DNA of 64,000 bases from JACCZR01 sp963844805 (GTDB lineage Bacteria; Actinomycetota; Thermoleophilia; Solirubrobacterales; Thermoleophilaceae). The notes below the pieces were generated by a model. That model did not search any database, had not been told where the DNA came from, and was given only the letters and a program-made list of their open reading frames with translations. The stretch covers positions 199,747-263,746 of the forward strand of contig CAWJPU010000011.1 of NCBI GenBank assembly GCA_963844805.1. The letters are read 5' to 3'. This document shows positions 27,725-39,148 of this stretch, in pieces (position 1 is the stretch's first letter; each line of letters starts with the position of its first letter). The position numbers were made by a program, and so were the translations under genes.

Positions 27725-28294
27725 CTAGTTGGTCGTGCGCGCGTAGAACTGGACCGTGAAGTCCTCGTTCGCCGGGCTGTTGCCGTTGAAGTTCCGCAAC
27801 CTGACCCGGATCACGACCTCGTTCTCGTTCGCGCTGATGGCCTCGGCGCTGGCGTTGGAGAAGCTCTCCGACGTGGCCTGAATCGCGACGTCGTCAACGC
27901 TGTCGATTTTCAGGAACTTGCCTGTTCCGGTGTTGGCCTTGAACGTCACGAGGTAGGTCCCCGAGAACTGCCTCACCGCGGTCACGCCTGGCGGGCTAGT
28001 CGCCGTCTGCTGCCCACCGAAGTTGAGCACCGGGGCGTTCCCGTTGGCGTTCTGGCCGTCGATGGTGGCGAAGCCCTTGGCCACCGCCAGCAGGGCGTTC
28101 ACGTCACGGTTCTTGATGTCGCCGGTCTTGCCGCCGCCGCCCTTGATGTCGGCGCTGGTCACCGCGTCGTTGACGATGTCGCGGCTTCGCACGGTGTTTG
28201 CCGCGTAGGCCACGCCGCTCATCGCCACGAACAGGGCGATGCAGGCGATGACGAAGGCCGGCGACGGACGCCGTCCTCGGATCCTTGCGCGCAT
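27725..28294 (-). CDS. secreted/anchored hypothetical protein, paralogue 1
   Basis: A 189-residue protein of unknown function. It begins MRARIRGRRPSPAFVIACIA, a basic start followed by one hydrophobic segment (signal peptide or anchor). The next part has repeated Asp-Ile/Val steps (RSRDIVNDAVTSADIK, GDIKNRDV). The C-terminal half is Asn/Ser/Val-rich and beta-like, ending FTVQFYARTTN. Its first 76 residues are identical to those of the next gene upstream while the rest differs except for the same last eight residues (VQFYARTT N). No enzymatic motif is seen; a cell-surface role is inferred. Confidence 0.75.
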   Translation of the reverse strand: MRARIRGRRPSPAFVIACIALFVAMSGVAYAANTVRSRDIVNDAVTSADIKGGGGKTGDIKNRDVNALLAVAKGFATIDGQNANGNAPVLNFGGQQTATSPPGVTAVRQFSGTYLVTFKANTGTGKFLKIDSVDDVAIQATSESFSNASAEAISANENEVVIRVRLRNFNGNSPANEDFTVQFYARTTN

Positions 28295-28320
28295 ACTGCC
28301 TCCCTTTGAGAGATCGCTTT
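28069..28320 (-). repeat. direct repeat copy 1 (5' half of secreted paralogue)
   Basis: About 250 bases covering the upstream 25 bases and the first 76 codons are repeated almost exactly 750 bases away at 28819-29071. The few differences seen in the coding part are silent. The conserved part stops abruptly around codon 76. Confidence 0.85.
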
Positions 28321-28416
28321 GCGGCGCGAGCTTATGGGTGGCGGGGAGACGGGCGCAAGCAGGAACCCTCCGCGCAGATCAACACGACCCTGGACATCCC
28401 GGCTTTGGTCCACCCC

Positions 28417-28447
28417 GGGCCGCGCCGCGAGAGACGCAGCGCGACCC
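28417..28447 (-). terminator. hairpin downstream of the second secreted paralogue
   Basis: On the minus strand GGGTCGCGC (28447-28439) pairs with GCGCGGCCC (28425-28417) with one U-G wobble, 13-base loop. It starts 17 bases after the stop at 28465 and matches the hairpin at 27675-27704. Confidence 0.5.
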
Positions 28448-28464
28448 AGGACGGGTCGTGTCGA

Positions 28465-29044
28465 CTAGTTGGTCGTGCGGGCGTAGAACTGGACGCTGAA
28501 GTCCGAGTCGATCCCGCCTCCGTTGTCCGGGTTGCGCATGAAGACCCGCAGCTTGATCTGGTTCTCGTTGGCCGTGCTCGCGGCGTCGAAAACGCTGCCC
28601 GTCGAGAACCCGTTGCGGCCGGTCACCTGCCAGGTGAGGTCATTGACGCTGTTCACGTTGACGAACTTGCCCGTGCCGGTGTTCGCCTTGAACGTGACGT
28701 CGTAGATGCCCAGGCCGATCCGCTGGGCGCGTGCACGCCGTTGGGCTGGTCGCCGTCTGCTGACCGCCGAAGTTGTGCACGGTCGCCGGCCCGTTCGTGT
28801 TCCGGGCGTCGATCGACGCGAACCCCTTGGCCACCGCCAGCAGGGCGTTCACGTCACGGTTCTTGATGTCGCCCGTCTTGCCGCCGCCGCCCTTGATGTC
28901 GGCGCTGGTCACCGCGTCGTTGACGATGTCCCGGCTTCGTACCGTGTTCGCCGCGTACGCCACGCCGCTCATGGCGACGAACAGGGCGATGCAGGCGATC
29001 ACGAAGGCCGGCGACGGACGCCGTCCTCGGATCCTTGCGCGCAT
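28465..29044 (-). CDS. secreted/anchored hypothetical protein, paralogue 2, frameshifted
   Basis: The tandem copy of the previous gene, about 192 residues after correction. The first 76 residues are identical (MRARIRGRRPSPAF onward), then the sequences diverge to GLGIYDVTFKANTGTGK and an ending FSVQFYARTTN. One extra C near 28728 separates the halves (span 3n+1). Identical N-terminal and diverged C-terminal parts suggest recent gene conversion or selection for a variable exposed domain. A TCCCTTT-type (AAAGGGAGG on the minus strand) ribosome-binding site precedes both copies. Confidence 0.72.
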
Positions 29045-29071
29045 GCTTCCTCCCTTTGGAGAGATCGCTTT
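28819..29071 (-). repeat. direct repeat copy 2 (5' half of secreted paralogue)
   Basis: Second copy of the near-identical block described at 28069-28320, including the ribosome-binding site and the first 76 codons. Confidence 0.85.
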
Positions 29072-29111
29072 CGCGGGACCCTATGGGCCGCTGGCGCAAG
29101 CGCGCAAGGCG

Positions 29112-30649
<1,538 letters not shown>

Positions 30650-30653
<4 letters not shown>

Positions 30654-32258
30654 GGAGCGGGCGCCTCCTGCTGCGGTGCCTGCGACGGGTCGACGGGGGC
30701 CTGGGAGGGGTCGACGGGCACCTGCTGCTGCGGGACCTGCTGCTGGGGCGCGGGGGCCGCTTGGGCCTCGCCGCCGTTGTCGGCCAGCTCACCCGCCTTG
30801 CGCACCTTCGACACGGTGGCCTCCTCGGAGCGGTCGAGCACCAGCTGCGGGTAGATGCCCAGCGCGACGATCACCGCCACCACCGGCGCGATGACGCCTA
30901 GCTCGAGGCCGCTGGCTTCACGCTCTTCGACGCCTGCGGGCGGCGGGTTGTGCATCGACCGCTGGAAGACGCGGATCATGTAGACCGCGGCGAGCACCAC
31001 GCCCGCGCTGGCCACCAGCCCGAACACGAGCTTGTCCTCGAAGGTCCCGAACAGGATCAGCAGCTCGCCGACGAAGTTGGGCGAGCCGGGCATGGCCAGC
31101 GTCGCGAAGGTGATGATCAGGAACAGCGACGCCAGCACCGGCGCCCCGAAGGCGATGCCGCCCATCCGGTCGAGCGACCCGCTGCCGCCGGCCCGCGCGG
31201 TGAGCGCGGCGACCACGAAGAACAGCGGGATGACCACCAGCCCGTGGGTGACCATCTGCATCACCGCGCCCTGGGCGCCCTTGGGGTCCAGGGCGAAGAT
31301 GCCCAGCACGATGAAGCCCATCTGCGCGATCGACGAGTAGGCCACCACCAGCCGTGCCTCGGTCTGGGTGAAGGCCAGGGTCGACCCGTAGAGGATCGAA
31401 ACCACCGCGAAGACGATGATCAGCGTCTGGAAGTGCTGCGCGGCGTCGGGGAGGATCGGCACCACGATCCGCAGGAAGCCGTAGACGCCCACCTTCGACA
31501 GCACGGCGCCGACCAGGATCAGCACCGGGATCGACGCCGAGCGGTAGGTGTCGGGCACCCAGCCGTGCAGCGGGAAGGCCGGCGCCTTGACCAGGAAGGC
31601 GGCCGCGAACAGCAGGAAGATCCAGTACTGGGTGCCGGGCTCCAGCGTGCGCTCGGAGAGGGTCGGACAGCGCGAAGGAGATCGGCTGCCCGTCGCCCGC
31701 CGAGAGCACGCCGAGCGCCACGGCGCCGGCCAGCATCAGCAGCGAGCCGACCAGCGTGTAGATCACGAACTTGGTCGTCGCGGCCACGCGGGTGTCGGCA
31801 TCGCCCCACCCCCCGACGAGGAAGTAGAACGGCACCAGCATGAGGTCGAAGAAGATCACGAACAGCGCCAGGTCCTGGGCGGTGAAGGCCCCCAGCACCG
31901 CGGTCTCGGCCAGCGCGAGGTGGAAGAAGTAGAGCCGCAGGCGCTCGGTCTCCCGCACCGCCGACCACACCGCGGCGAACACCCAGGCCACGGCCGTCAG
32001 GAAGAGCAGGAACAGGCTGAGGCCGTCGACCCCGAGCGAGTAGCGGATCCCCAGCTCGGAGATCCACGCGTCGTCGGTGACGTAGTGCAGGCCGCCCGAC
32101 CCCTTGTCGAAGTCGGCGATCATCCAGACGACGATCGCCAGCACGGCGACCGTGGCGCCCGTCACTACCCAGCGCCCCACCCTGGCGGGGAGGAAGGCGT
32201 TGACGACGCCCGCGGCGAGCGGCAGGAAGATAAGGATGGAGAGGTGGAAGGTGCCCAT
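30650..32258 (-). CDS. nuoM: NADH-quinone oxidoreductase subunit M, frameshifted, with Gln/Pro tail
   Basis: About 535 residues of an antiporter-like proton-pumping subunit. The first frame holds IRYSLGVDGLSLFLLFLTA and IFFDLMLVPFYFLVGGWG (channel Glu/Asp region); the second holds VGAVLSKVGVYGFLRI and RLVVAYSSIAQMGFIVLGI. A frame change near 31667 (extra C) lies between them; span 3n+1. An unusual tail after the last helix contains PQQQVPQQQVPVDPSQAP-type repeats of about 35 residues and should face the membrane surface. It overlaps nuoL and nuoN by one to four bases. Confidence 0.95.
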
Positions 32259-34270
32259 CAGCCGGCCGAGGTGATCAGGAAGTACAGGCCGAGCGCGCTC
32301 ACGCCCACCACCAGCAGGGCCGCGTAGGCGCGCAGGTAGCCCGACTGCACGGAGCGCGCGACGGAGCTACCCGCGCGCACGAGGCCGACGGCGCCGCCGA
32401 CGATCGCGCCCTGCACGAAGCGGGTCTCGATGACGGTGCGCCCGAAGCGGCCGAAGGCGGCCATCGGGCGCACGACGGCGGCCTCGTAGATCTCGTCGAA
32501 GTACCACTTGTGGAACAGGAAGGTGTGCACGGCGTCGAAGCGCTCGCGCAGCACGAGCCGCAGCTCGCGCCGGCGCAGGTAGATGACGAACGCCAGGCCG
32601 ATGCCCAGGAAGGCCATGATGCTGCCCACCCCGAGGTCGGCGTACTCGGAGGCGTCGGTGGGGGTGTCGTCGATGTAGCGCGAGTCCGCGAACGTCGGCT
32701 CCAGAAACTTCTCGAGCACGTCGGTCACTCCGGGGACGGCCACGTATCCGGCTATCACCGCGCCGAGCGCCAGCGGCGCCATTGCGAACTTCATGGGCCA
32801 GGAGGTCTCGGCATTGTGGTGCTCGGTGCCGTCGAAGCCCACGTGCCTGTCCTCGGGCTCGCCGGTGGCGGGGTTGTGCGGCTCCCCGTGGTGGGGATGC
32901 CCGTGCTCCAGCTCGCGCGCCTCCGGCACCGGCTCCCGGAAGAACACCCGGAACACCATGCGGAAGGCGTAGAAGCCGGTGATCGCCGCCGCCAGGTAGC
33001 CCACCACCCCCATGACCACGAAGCCGCCGCCGCGGTTGAGCGTGTAGGACAGGATCTCGTCCTTGGAGAAGAAGCCGGACATCAGCGGGAAGCCCGACAG
33101 GGCCAGCGCCCCGATCGTGAAGGTCACGAACGTGAACGGCATCGCCTTGCGAAAGCCGCCCATGCGGTCGAGCGACTGGTTGCCCGCCATCGCGCCGATC
33201 ACCGACCCGGCTCCCATGAAGAGCAGGGCCTTGAAGAAGGCGTGGGTCATCAGGTGGAACAGCCCGGCGCCGTAGGCCGCCGAACAGACGCCGAGGATCA
33301 TGTAGCCGATCTGCGAGATCGTGGAGTAGGCGATCACGCGTTTGAGGTCGGTCACCACCACCGCCACGGTGGCCGCGAACAGCAGCGTGGCCGTGCCGAT
33401 GATCGCGCCGATGTCCGCCGCCGCCGGCGCCAGCTCGAACAGCGGGAAGCAGCGTGCGATCAGGTAGACGCCCGCGGTGACCATGGTCGCCGCGTGGATC
33501 AGGGAGGAGACCGGCGTTGGACCCTCCATCGCGTCGGGCAGCCAGGTGTGCAGCGGCAGCTGGGCCGACTTCGCGAACGCGCCCACCAGCAGCATCAGGC
33601 AGGCCGCCACCAGCTGGCCGTCGTTCGCCGTGAACACGTTGTCGGCCGCGCCGAAGACGCCTTCGAAGCTCAGCTCGCCGGTCGCGTTGAACAGCAGGAA
33701 GGTGCCGATCACCAGCCCGACGTCGCCGATCACGTTGATCACGAAGGCCTTGATGCCGGCCCGGGTGGCAGTGGTGCGGCGGTACCAGAAGGAGATCAGC
33801 AGGTAGGACGCGGCGCCGACGAACGCCCAGCCGACGATCAGGATCACGAAGTTCGCCGCCAGGACCAGCAGCAGCATCGAGAAGACGAAGTAGTTCAGGT
33901 AGGCGAAGTAGCGGACGAAGCCCTCGTCGCCGTCCATGTAGCCGATCGAGTAGACGTGGATGAGGAACGACACGCCGCTCACCACCAGGCACATGAACAC
34001 CGACAGCGGGTCGACCAGGATCGACAGGTCCACGTTCATCCCGGCGGTGTTGAAGTACGTGAAAGCGCTGTCGACCAGCGCCCGCTCCTCGGCCGGGAGG
34101 TCCTGGACCTGGAGCAGCATCAGGATCGAGGCGACGAACGAGCCGAGAATGGCCAGCGAGCCGATCCAGCCCGCCGAGCGGCCCGGGAGCCTGCGCCAGC
34201 CGAAGGCGCAGACCAGCATCCCCACCAGCGGGAAGGCCAAGACCAGCCACCCGTAACCAGTCGCGCTCAT
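32258..34270 (-). CDS. nuoL: NADH-quinone oxidoreductase subunit L
   Basis: A 670-residue antiporter-like subunit, the most distal pump of complex I, with the long lateral helix expected in the last third. Motifs are VDPLSVFMCLVVSGVSFLIH, GWAFVGAASYLLISFWY, FAKSAQLPLHTWLPDAMEGP and RVIAYSTISQIGYMILGV. A His-rich stretch (HGHPHHGEPHNP near residue 455) is in the extramembrane loop before the C-terminal helices. The frame is intact and length is typical. Confidence 0.97.
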   Translation of the reverse strand: MSATGYGWLVLAFPLVGMLVCAFGWRRLPGRSAGWIGSLAILGSFVASILMLLQVQDLPAEERALVDSAFTYFNTAGMNVDLSILVDPLSVFMCLVVSGVSFLIHVYSIGYMDGDEGFVRYFAYLNYFVFSMLLLVLAANFVILIVGWAFVGAASYLLISFWYRRTTATRAGIKAFVINVIGDVGLVIGTFLLFNATGELSFEGVFGAADNVFTANDGQLVAACLMLLVGAFAKSAQLPLHTWLPDAMEGPTPVSSLIHAATMVTAGVYLIARCFPLFELAPAAADIGAIIGTATLLFAATVAVVVTDLKRVIAYSTISQIGYMILGVCSAAYGAGLFHLMTHAFFKALLFMGAGSVIGAMAGNQSLDRMGGFRKAMPFTFVTFTIGALALSGFPLMSGFFSKDEILSYTLNRGGGFVVMGVVGYLAAAITGFYAFRMVFRVFFREPVPEARELEHGHPHHGEPHNPATGEPEDRHVGFDGTEHHNAETSWPMKFAMAPLALGAVIAGYVAVPGVTDVLEKFLEPTFADSRYIDDTPTDASEYADLGVGSIMAFLGIGLAFVIYLRRRELRLVLRERFDAVHTFLFHKWYFDEIYEAAVVRPMAAFGRFGRTVIETRFVQGAIVGGAVGLVRAGSSVARSVQSGYLRAYAALLVVGVSALGLYFLITSAG

Positions 34271-34566
34271 CCGCGCAGGTCGCTCAGCTCGTCGACGTCT
34301 ACCGGCAGCCGGCGGCGGAAGATGGCGACGATGATCCCGAGGCCGACGGCCACCTCACAGGCGGCGATCACCATCACGATCAGCGCGAAGATCTGGCCGC
34401 CGCCGTCCCCATGCATGCGCGCGAACGCGACCAGCGCCAGGTTCGCGCCGTTGAGCATCAGCTCCAGGCACAGCAGCACCACCAGCGGGTTGCGCCGCGA
34501 CAGCACGCCGGCGGCGCCCACGCAGAAGATGAAGGCAGACAGGACCAGGAACCACGAGACGTCCAT
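34267..34566 (-). CDS. nuoK: NADH-quinone oxidoreductase subunit K
   Basis: A 99-residue subunit with three transmembrane helices. The two conserved membrane Glu are seen in VVLLCLELMLNGANLAL and IAACEVAVGLGIIVAIFR. It lies between nuoJ (immediately adjacent) and nuoL (four-base overlap). Length matches the family. Confidence 0.97.
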   Translation of the reverse strand: MDVSWFLVLSAFIFCVGAAGVLSRRNPLVVLLCLELMLNGANLALVAFARMHGDGGGQIFALIVMVIAACEVAVGLGIIVAIFRRRLPVDVDELSDLRG

Positions 34567-35098
34567 CTAGGCCGTCTCCTCTTCCAGCCCGCGGCGCCGG
34601 CGGGCGAGGACCACGGCGCCCACCGCCGCCACCAGCAGCAGGTAGGAAGCGGCCTCGAAGGGCACGAGGAACTTCTGTAAGCAGCAGCGATCCGATCTCG
34701 GCGGGGGAGCCGAAGTTGGCGGCGAGGTCCTTGCCCTGGCTGTCGATCAGGCTCAGCGAGCTGCCGAGCAGGGCGATGCACAGCTCGACCACGAGCACGA
34801 ATGCGAACATCGGTCCCAGCACGCGCAGGGCGCCGCCCTCCGGTCGCAAGGGCTCATCCGAGCCGCCCACGTACGCGACCACGAACACGTACAGCACCAT
34901 CACCGCGCCCGCGTAGACCACCACCTGCGCGGCGGCGAGGAACTCGGCCTGCAGCAGCAGGAACAGCACGGCCAGGAAGATCAGGTGCGCCACCAGCGCG
35001 AGCACGCTGTAGAAGGGGTTGCGCAGCGCCACCACGCCGACGGCGCCTCCGAGGGCGCCGATCCCCGCCACGAAGAACATGACCTGCTCGAACCACAC
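34567..35098 (-). CDS. nuoJ: NADH-quinone oxidoreductase subunit J, frameshifted
   Basis: About 176 residues with five transmembrane helices. It starts MWFEQVMFFVAGIGALGGAV, continues through VVYAGAVMVLYVFVVAYVG (the conserved Tyr/Val helix) and should end KFLVPFEAASYLLLVAAVGA before a basic tail. An extra A near 34680 throws the last part out of frame; the corrected TAG at 34567-34569 directly abuts the nuoK ATG. The span of 3n+1 bases agrees. Confidence 0.94.
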
Positions 35099-35107
35099 GG
35101 GGCGGGG

Positions 35108-35641
35108 CTACTCCCCCTCTCGCCGCAGGGGCGTGTGCTCCAGCGAGTCGGCCAGGAGCATCTCCTTGGTGAAGATCAGGTCCGAGCGGTCGAAGTCGGC
35201 CAGCTCGTAGTCGTTGCCCATCGTGATGGCGTCGAACGGGCAGGCCACCTCGCAGTAGCCGCAGAAGATGCAGCGGCTCATGTTGATCTCGTAGACCGCG
35301 GCGTAGCGCTCGCCCGCGCTCACCTGATGCTCGGGGGTGTTCTCTGCGGCCACGACTCGGATGCACTCGGCCGGGCAGGCTGCCGCGCACAGCGAGCAGC
35401 CGACGCACTTCTCGAGGTCGGAGTCCTCGAACTTGTGCAGCTTGTGGCGGCCGCGGAAGCGGGGGTAGACCGGGGTCTTCTCCTCGGGGTACTCCCAGGT
35501 GACCGGGCCCTCGGCGACGCGGCCCATCGTGGTGCGCAGCCCGCGCAGGGTGGCGCCGAAGATGCGGGCGGCGCCGGCGAGCCCGCCGGGCTCGGGCCCG
35601 CGCTGGACGGCGATCACGTCTTCGCCCGGGTCCCAGGTCAC
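35108..35641 (-). CDS. nuoI: NADH-quinone oxidoreductase subunit I
   Basis: A 177-residue ferredoxin-like subunit of the peripheral arm. It has two 4Fe-4S motifs, CVGCSLCAAACP and CIFCGYCEVACPFDAI, which carry electrons from NuoG toward cluster N2. The GTG at 35641 overlaps the nuoH stop, giving VTWDPGEDVIAV; a long open frame further upstream is nuoH in another frame. Residues 1-55 form an amphipathic N-terminal part that docks to the membrane. Confidence 0.96.
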   Translation of the reverse strand: MTWDPGEDVIAVQRGPEPGGLAGAARIFGATLRGLRTTMGRVAEGPVTWEYPEEKTPVYPRFRGRHKLHKFEDSDLEKCVGCSLCAAACPAECIRVVAAENTPEHQVSAGERYAAVYEINMSRCIFCGYCEVACPFDAITMGNDYELADFDRSDLIFTKEMLLADSLEHTPLRREGE

Positions 35642-36627
35642 GTGGCCACCAGAACGATCGCGGTGACGAGCACGTTCAGGGTGGCCAGCGGCAGCAGGAC
35701 CTTCCACCCGAAGGACATGAGCTGGTCGTAGCGCAGGCGCGGGAGGGTGGCACGAACCCAGATGAAGAGGAACACGAACAGCCCCATCTTCAGGAGCACC
35801 CACAGCGGCGCCAGCGCCTCGGGGCCGGGGCCGTGCCAGCCGCCGAGGAAGCAGGCAGTGGCGATGCCGGAGATGATCACGACCTCGATGTACTCGGCCA
35901 TGAAGAACGAGCCGAAGCGCATGCCGCCGTACTCGGTGTTGAAGCCGGAGACCAGCTCGGCGTCCGACTCCGGCAGGTCGAACGGGGGCCGCGAGCTCTC
36001 GGCGAAGCCCGCCGTCAGGAAGATCAGGAAGCCGACGAACTGCGGCACGATGAACCAGATGCCCGTCTGGTCGTCGACGATGTCGACCAGCGACATCGAG
36101 CCGGCGGTCATCGCCACGCCCAGCAGCGACAGGCCGATCGCGACCTCGTAGGAGATCAGCTGCGCGGCGGCGCGCATCGAGCCCAGGAACGAGAACTTCG
36201 AGCCCGACGACCAGCCGCCGAGCACCAGCCCGTAGAAGGCCAGCGAGCCGAAGGCGAAGAAGTAGAGGAGCGCGATCGGGACGTCGATGCCGTAGAGGCC
36301 GAAGTCGCCGCCCCACGCGCCGGGCGGGCCGAAGGGGATGATCGCCAGCACGGCGACCGCGGTCACGATCGAGATCAGCGGCGCCAGGGCCATCATCCAC
36401 GGCACCGCGGTGGCCGGCGCGGACTGCTCCTTGGAGACCAGCTTGAGCACGTCGGCCAGCGGCTGGAGCAGCCCCCGGAAGCCGACGCGGTTGGGCCCCA
36501 GGCGCGACTGGAAGCGCCCGAGCAGCTTGCGCTCGGCCCACAGGATGACCGGGACGATCTGCAGGATCACCGCGAAGATCACGATCGCCTTGACGATCTG
36601 GACCAGTGTGTTCTCCGCGCCGGTCAC
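35638..36627 (-). CDS. nuoH: NADH-quinone oxidoreductase subunit H
   Basis: A 329-residue membrane subunit that forms the quinone cavity at the junction of both arms. Conserved stretches are AERKLLGRFQSRLGPNRVG, FGLYGIDVPIALLYFFAFG, NRPPFDLPE-like SSRPPFDLPESDAELVSGFN and VRATLPRLRYDQLMSFGWK. About eight transmembrane helices. The GTG start overlaps nuoG (GTGA) and the end overlaps nuoI. Confidence 0.97.
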   Translation of the reverse strand: MTGAENTLVQIVKAIVIFAVILQIVPVILWAERKLLGRFQSRLGPNRVGFRGLLQPLADVLKLVSKEQSAPATAVPWMMALAPLISIVTAVAVLAIIPFGPPGAWGGDFGLYGIDVPIALLYFFAFGSLAFYGLVLGGWSSGSKFSFLGSMRAAAQLISYEVAIGLSLLGVAMTAGSMSLVDIVDDQTGIWFIVPQFVGFLIFLTAGFAESSRPPFDLPESDAELVSGFNTEYGGMRFGSFFMAEYIEVVIISGIATACFLGGWHGPGPEALAPLWVLLKMGLFVFLFIWVRATLPRLRYDQLMSFGWKVLLPLATLNVLVTAIVLVAT

Positions 36628-39146
36628 GCCGGGCTGACCTCCACGGTGCGCGGGACGCCGTTGGTCAGCGCGGTGGCGTTGTCCGCCGCGGTGCCGGAGA
36701 TGAGGAACACGCTGCCCGGCGGCACCGACGCGCGGACGGCGGCCTCCGCGCGCACCCTCTGGCCGTCGACCGTGACGGTCACCTCGTCACCGGCGCTGAC
36801 CCCGAGGCGCTCGGCGTCACCGGCGCTGAGCTCGGCGCGCTGGCGCGGAGCGAGGAAGCGCAAGGCGGGGGCGTTCTCGGTCTCGGGTCCCGTCCACAGC
36901 GAGACAAGGGCGCCCAGACGCAGGCCCTCGGCCGGGGCAGGCGGCTCCTCGAGCTCGCCGTCGGGGAGGTCGGCGGCCGGCACCGACGAGGCCGCGTCGC
37001 GCTCCTGCCAGCGCAGCCCCTTGCCCGCCAGGGCCTCGTAGGTGAGGCCGTCCCAGAACGAGACCGCCTTGGCCGTCTGCTCGAAGATCGCCGGCGCGCC
37101 CTCGACGCCCAGGCCGGCGCCGACCCGCTCGCACAGCTCGGACAGCACCCACCAACCGCCGCGCGTCTCGCCCGGGTGGGCGATCGCCTGGCGCACGCGC
37201 TGCAGGCGCCCGTCGGGGTGGGTGAGCGTGCCCTCCTTCTCGGCGTAGGACTCGGCGGGGAACACCACCGTCGCGTGCTCCTCCAGCGACTCGGTCCGGA
37301 AGTCCGCGAAGGCGACGACCGAGGTCGCGCCCTCCATGGCGGCCTCCCAGACGGGGCGCTCGGGGAAGTCGCGCAGCGGGTCGGCGCCCATCAGCAGCAG
37401 CGATGACAGCTCCCCCTCGCCCAGCGCCCGGCCGATCTCGGCCGCCGAGCCGCCGGCGTCCGGAGCGTCCTTCAGCCCGGGCCCGAGGTTGGGCAGGCAG
37501 CCCGTCTCGCGCAGGCCGCGCGAGTTCGCCGCCGGCGGGATCTCGATCATCCCCGCGCCCTCGGTGGCCCGGAGGTCCAGCGCCCCCGCCAGCGCGAGCA
37601 GGGCGTCGACGGCCTGCTTGCCGCGAGCGCCCTGGGCCACGCGCTCGCCCCAGATCACCACGACCTCGGGCGCGTCGCGCAGCACGGCCGCGGCGTCCTC
37701 GAGCGCCTTCCCCGGCTCGCGCGCCGCGCCCGTCGGGACAGCGGGCTGGAACCCGGCCAGGAGGCCGGCGCGGTTGGCCAGCTCGGCGGCGCTCAGCCCG
37801 GCCCGCGGCGAGCCCAGCGCGGCGGCCAGGGCGCCGATCGCGGCCTCCGCCGCACCGGGCGCGAAGCGCAGCGCCGCGGCGGCGTCGGGGTCGAGCGTCG
37901 AGGGGTGGCTGGTCAGGGTGACCACCTTGGTGCCGTGGCGGCGCGCGCCCTTGCGCACGCGCAGGTCGAGGATCGGCGCCTCATCCACCAGCTCGGTCTC
38001 GATCACCAGGACCGCGCCGGCCCACTCGATGTCGGGCACCGAGGCGGCGAGGTCGGGGCGCGCCAGCACGCGCGCCTGCTCGCCGTCGATTCCGCCGGCG
38101 GGACGGGAGTCCACGTGCGGGGAAGCCAGCCCCTCGCGCATCAGGTGCTGGACGAGGAAGCCCTCCTCGTTGGTGGTGCCGCCGCCCACCAGCGCCGCGG
38201 CCTTCGATCCCGCCTTGCCCAGCGCCAGCGCCGCCTCGTCGAGAGCGCGCTCCCACGACACCTCGCGCAGCGCGCCGCCGTCGCGGACGAGCGGCTGGGT
38301 GATCCGCTCGCGCGCGTGTATGGACTGGTAGGCGAAGCGCCCCTTGTCGCACAGCCAGCCGTCGTCGACGTCGTGGTTGTCGCGGCAGTTGACGCGCACG
38401 ACCTTGTCGTCGCGCACCGTGAAGTTGACGTTGCACTGCGACGGGCAGAGCGTGCAGAGCCCGCCGGCGGCCTCGATGTCCCACGGGCGCGCGCGGAAGC
38501 GGTAGGAGGTGGACGTGAGCGCGCCGACGGGGCAGAGCTCGAGGATGTTGCCGCTGAACGGCGCCACGTAGGGGCGCCCGTCGTGGGTGCCGACGAAGGT
38601 GTGGTCGCCGCGCTCGAGGAAGACCAGCTGGTAGTCCTCGGCGATCTCCTGCGAGAAGCGCACGCAGCGGTAGCAGAGGATGCAGCGCTCGCGGTCGATG
38701 GCGATCAGCGGCGAGAGCTCCAGCGGCTTCTTGAAGTGGCGCTTGGGCTCGATGTAACGCGACCGCCCGGCGCCCCAGCCGAACGAGATGTCCTGCAGCG
38801 GGCACTCGCCGCCCTTGTCGCACACCGGGCAGTCCAGCGGGTGGTTGATCAGCAGGAACTCGACCACGGCGTTCTGCGCGGCCTTCACGCGGTCCGAGGT
38901 GGTGTTGACCACCATCCCGTCCTTGACCGGCGTGGAGCACGAGGTCTGGAGCTTCGGGATGCCCTCGATCTCCACCAGGCACATGCGACAGGCGCCGACG
39001 GGCTGGCCGAGCTTGCGCTCGTAGCAGAAGTAGGGGATCTCGACGTCGCCGTGCTTGGCGGCGTCGACCAGCATCTCGCCCTCGGGGGCGACGACCTCGC
39101 GGCCGTCGATCTCGAAGGTGATCTCTCTCGGCCTCGGGCGGGGCAT
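36624..39146 (-). CDS. nuoG: NADH-quinone oxidoreductase subunit G
   Basis: An 840-residue iron-sulfur subunit. The N-terminus holds the 2Fe-2S ligands (YFCYERKLGQPVGACRMC and later CSTP), the His/Cys 4Fe-4S motif HPLDCPVCDKGGECPLQD, a further 4Fe-4S group CILCYRCVRF with CPVGAL, and a molybdopterin-type cluster CTLCPSQCNVNF with WLCDKGRF. The C-terminal two thirds are a molybdopterin-oxidoreductase fold without a cofactor role. Length and frame are normal. Confidence 0.97.
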   Translation of the reverse strand: MPRPRPREITFEIDGREVVAPEGEMLVDAAKHGDVEIPYFCYERKLGQPVGACRMCLVEIEGIPKLQTSCSTPVKDGMVVNTTSDRVKAAQNAVVEFLLINHPLDCPVCDKGGECPLQDISFGWGAGRSRYIEPKRHFKKPLELSPLIAIDRERCILCYRCVRFSQEIAEDYQLVFLERGDHTFVGTHDGRPYVAPFSGNILELCPVGALTSTSYRFRARPWDIEAAGGLCTLCPSQCNVNFTVRDDKVVRVNCRDNHDVDDGWLCDKGRFAYQSIHARERITQPLVRDGGALREVSWERALDEAALALGKAGSKAAALVGGGTTNEEGFLVQHLMREGLASPHVDSRPAGGIDGEQARVLARPDLAASVPDIEWAGAVLVIETELVDEAPILDLRVRKGARRHGTKVVTLTSHPSTLDPDAAAALRFAPGAAEAAIGALAAALGSPRAGLSAAELANRAGLLAGFQPAVPTGAAREPGKALEDAAAVLRDAPEVVVIWGERVAQGARGKQAVDALLALAGALDLRATEGAGMIEIPPAANSRGLRETGCLPNLGPGLKDAPDAGGSAAEIGRALGEGELSSLLLMGADPLRDFPERPVWEAAMEGATSVVAFADFRTESLEEHATVVFPAESYAEKEGTLTHPDGRLQRVRQAIAHPGETRGGWWVLSELCERVGAGLGVEGAPAIFEQTAKAVSFWDGLTYEALAGKGLRWQERDAASSVPAADLPDGELEEPPAPAEGLRLGALVSLWTGPETENAPALRFLAPRQRAELSAGDAERLGVSAGDEVTVTVDGQRVRAEAAVRASVPPGSVFLISGTAADNATALTNGVPRTVEVSPA

Positions 39147-39148
39147 GG

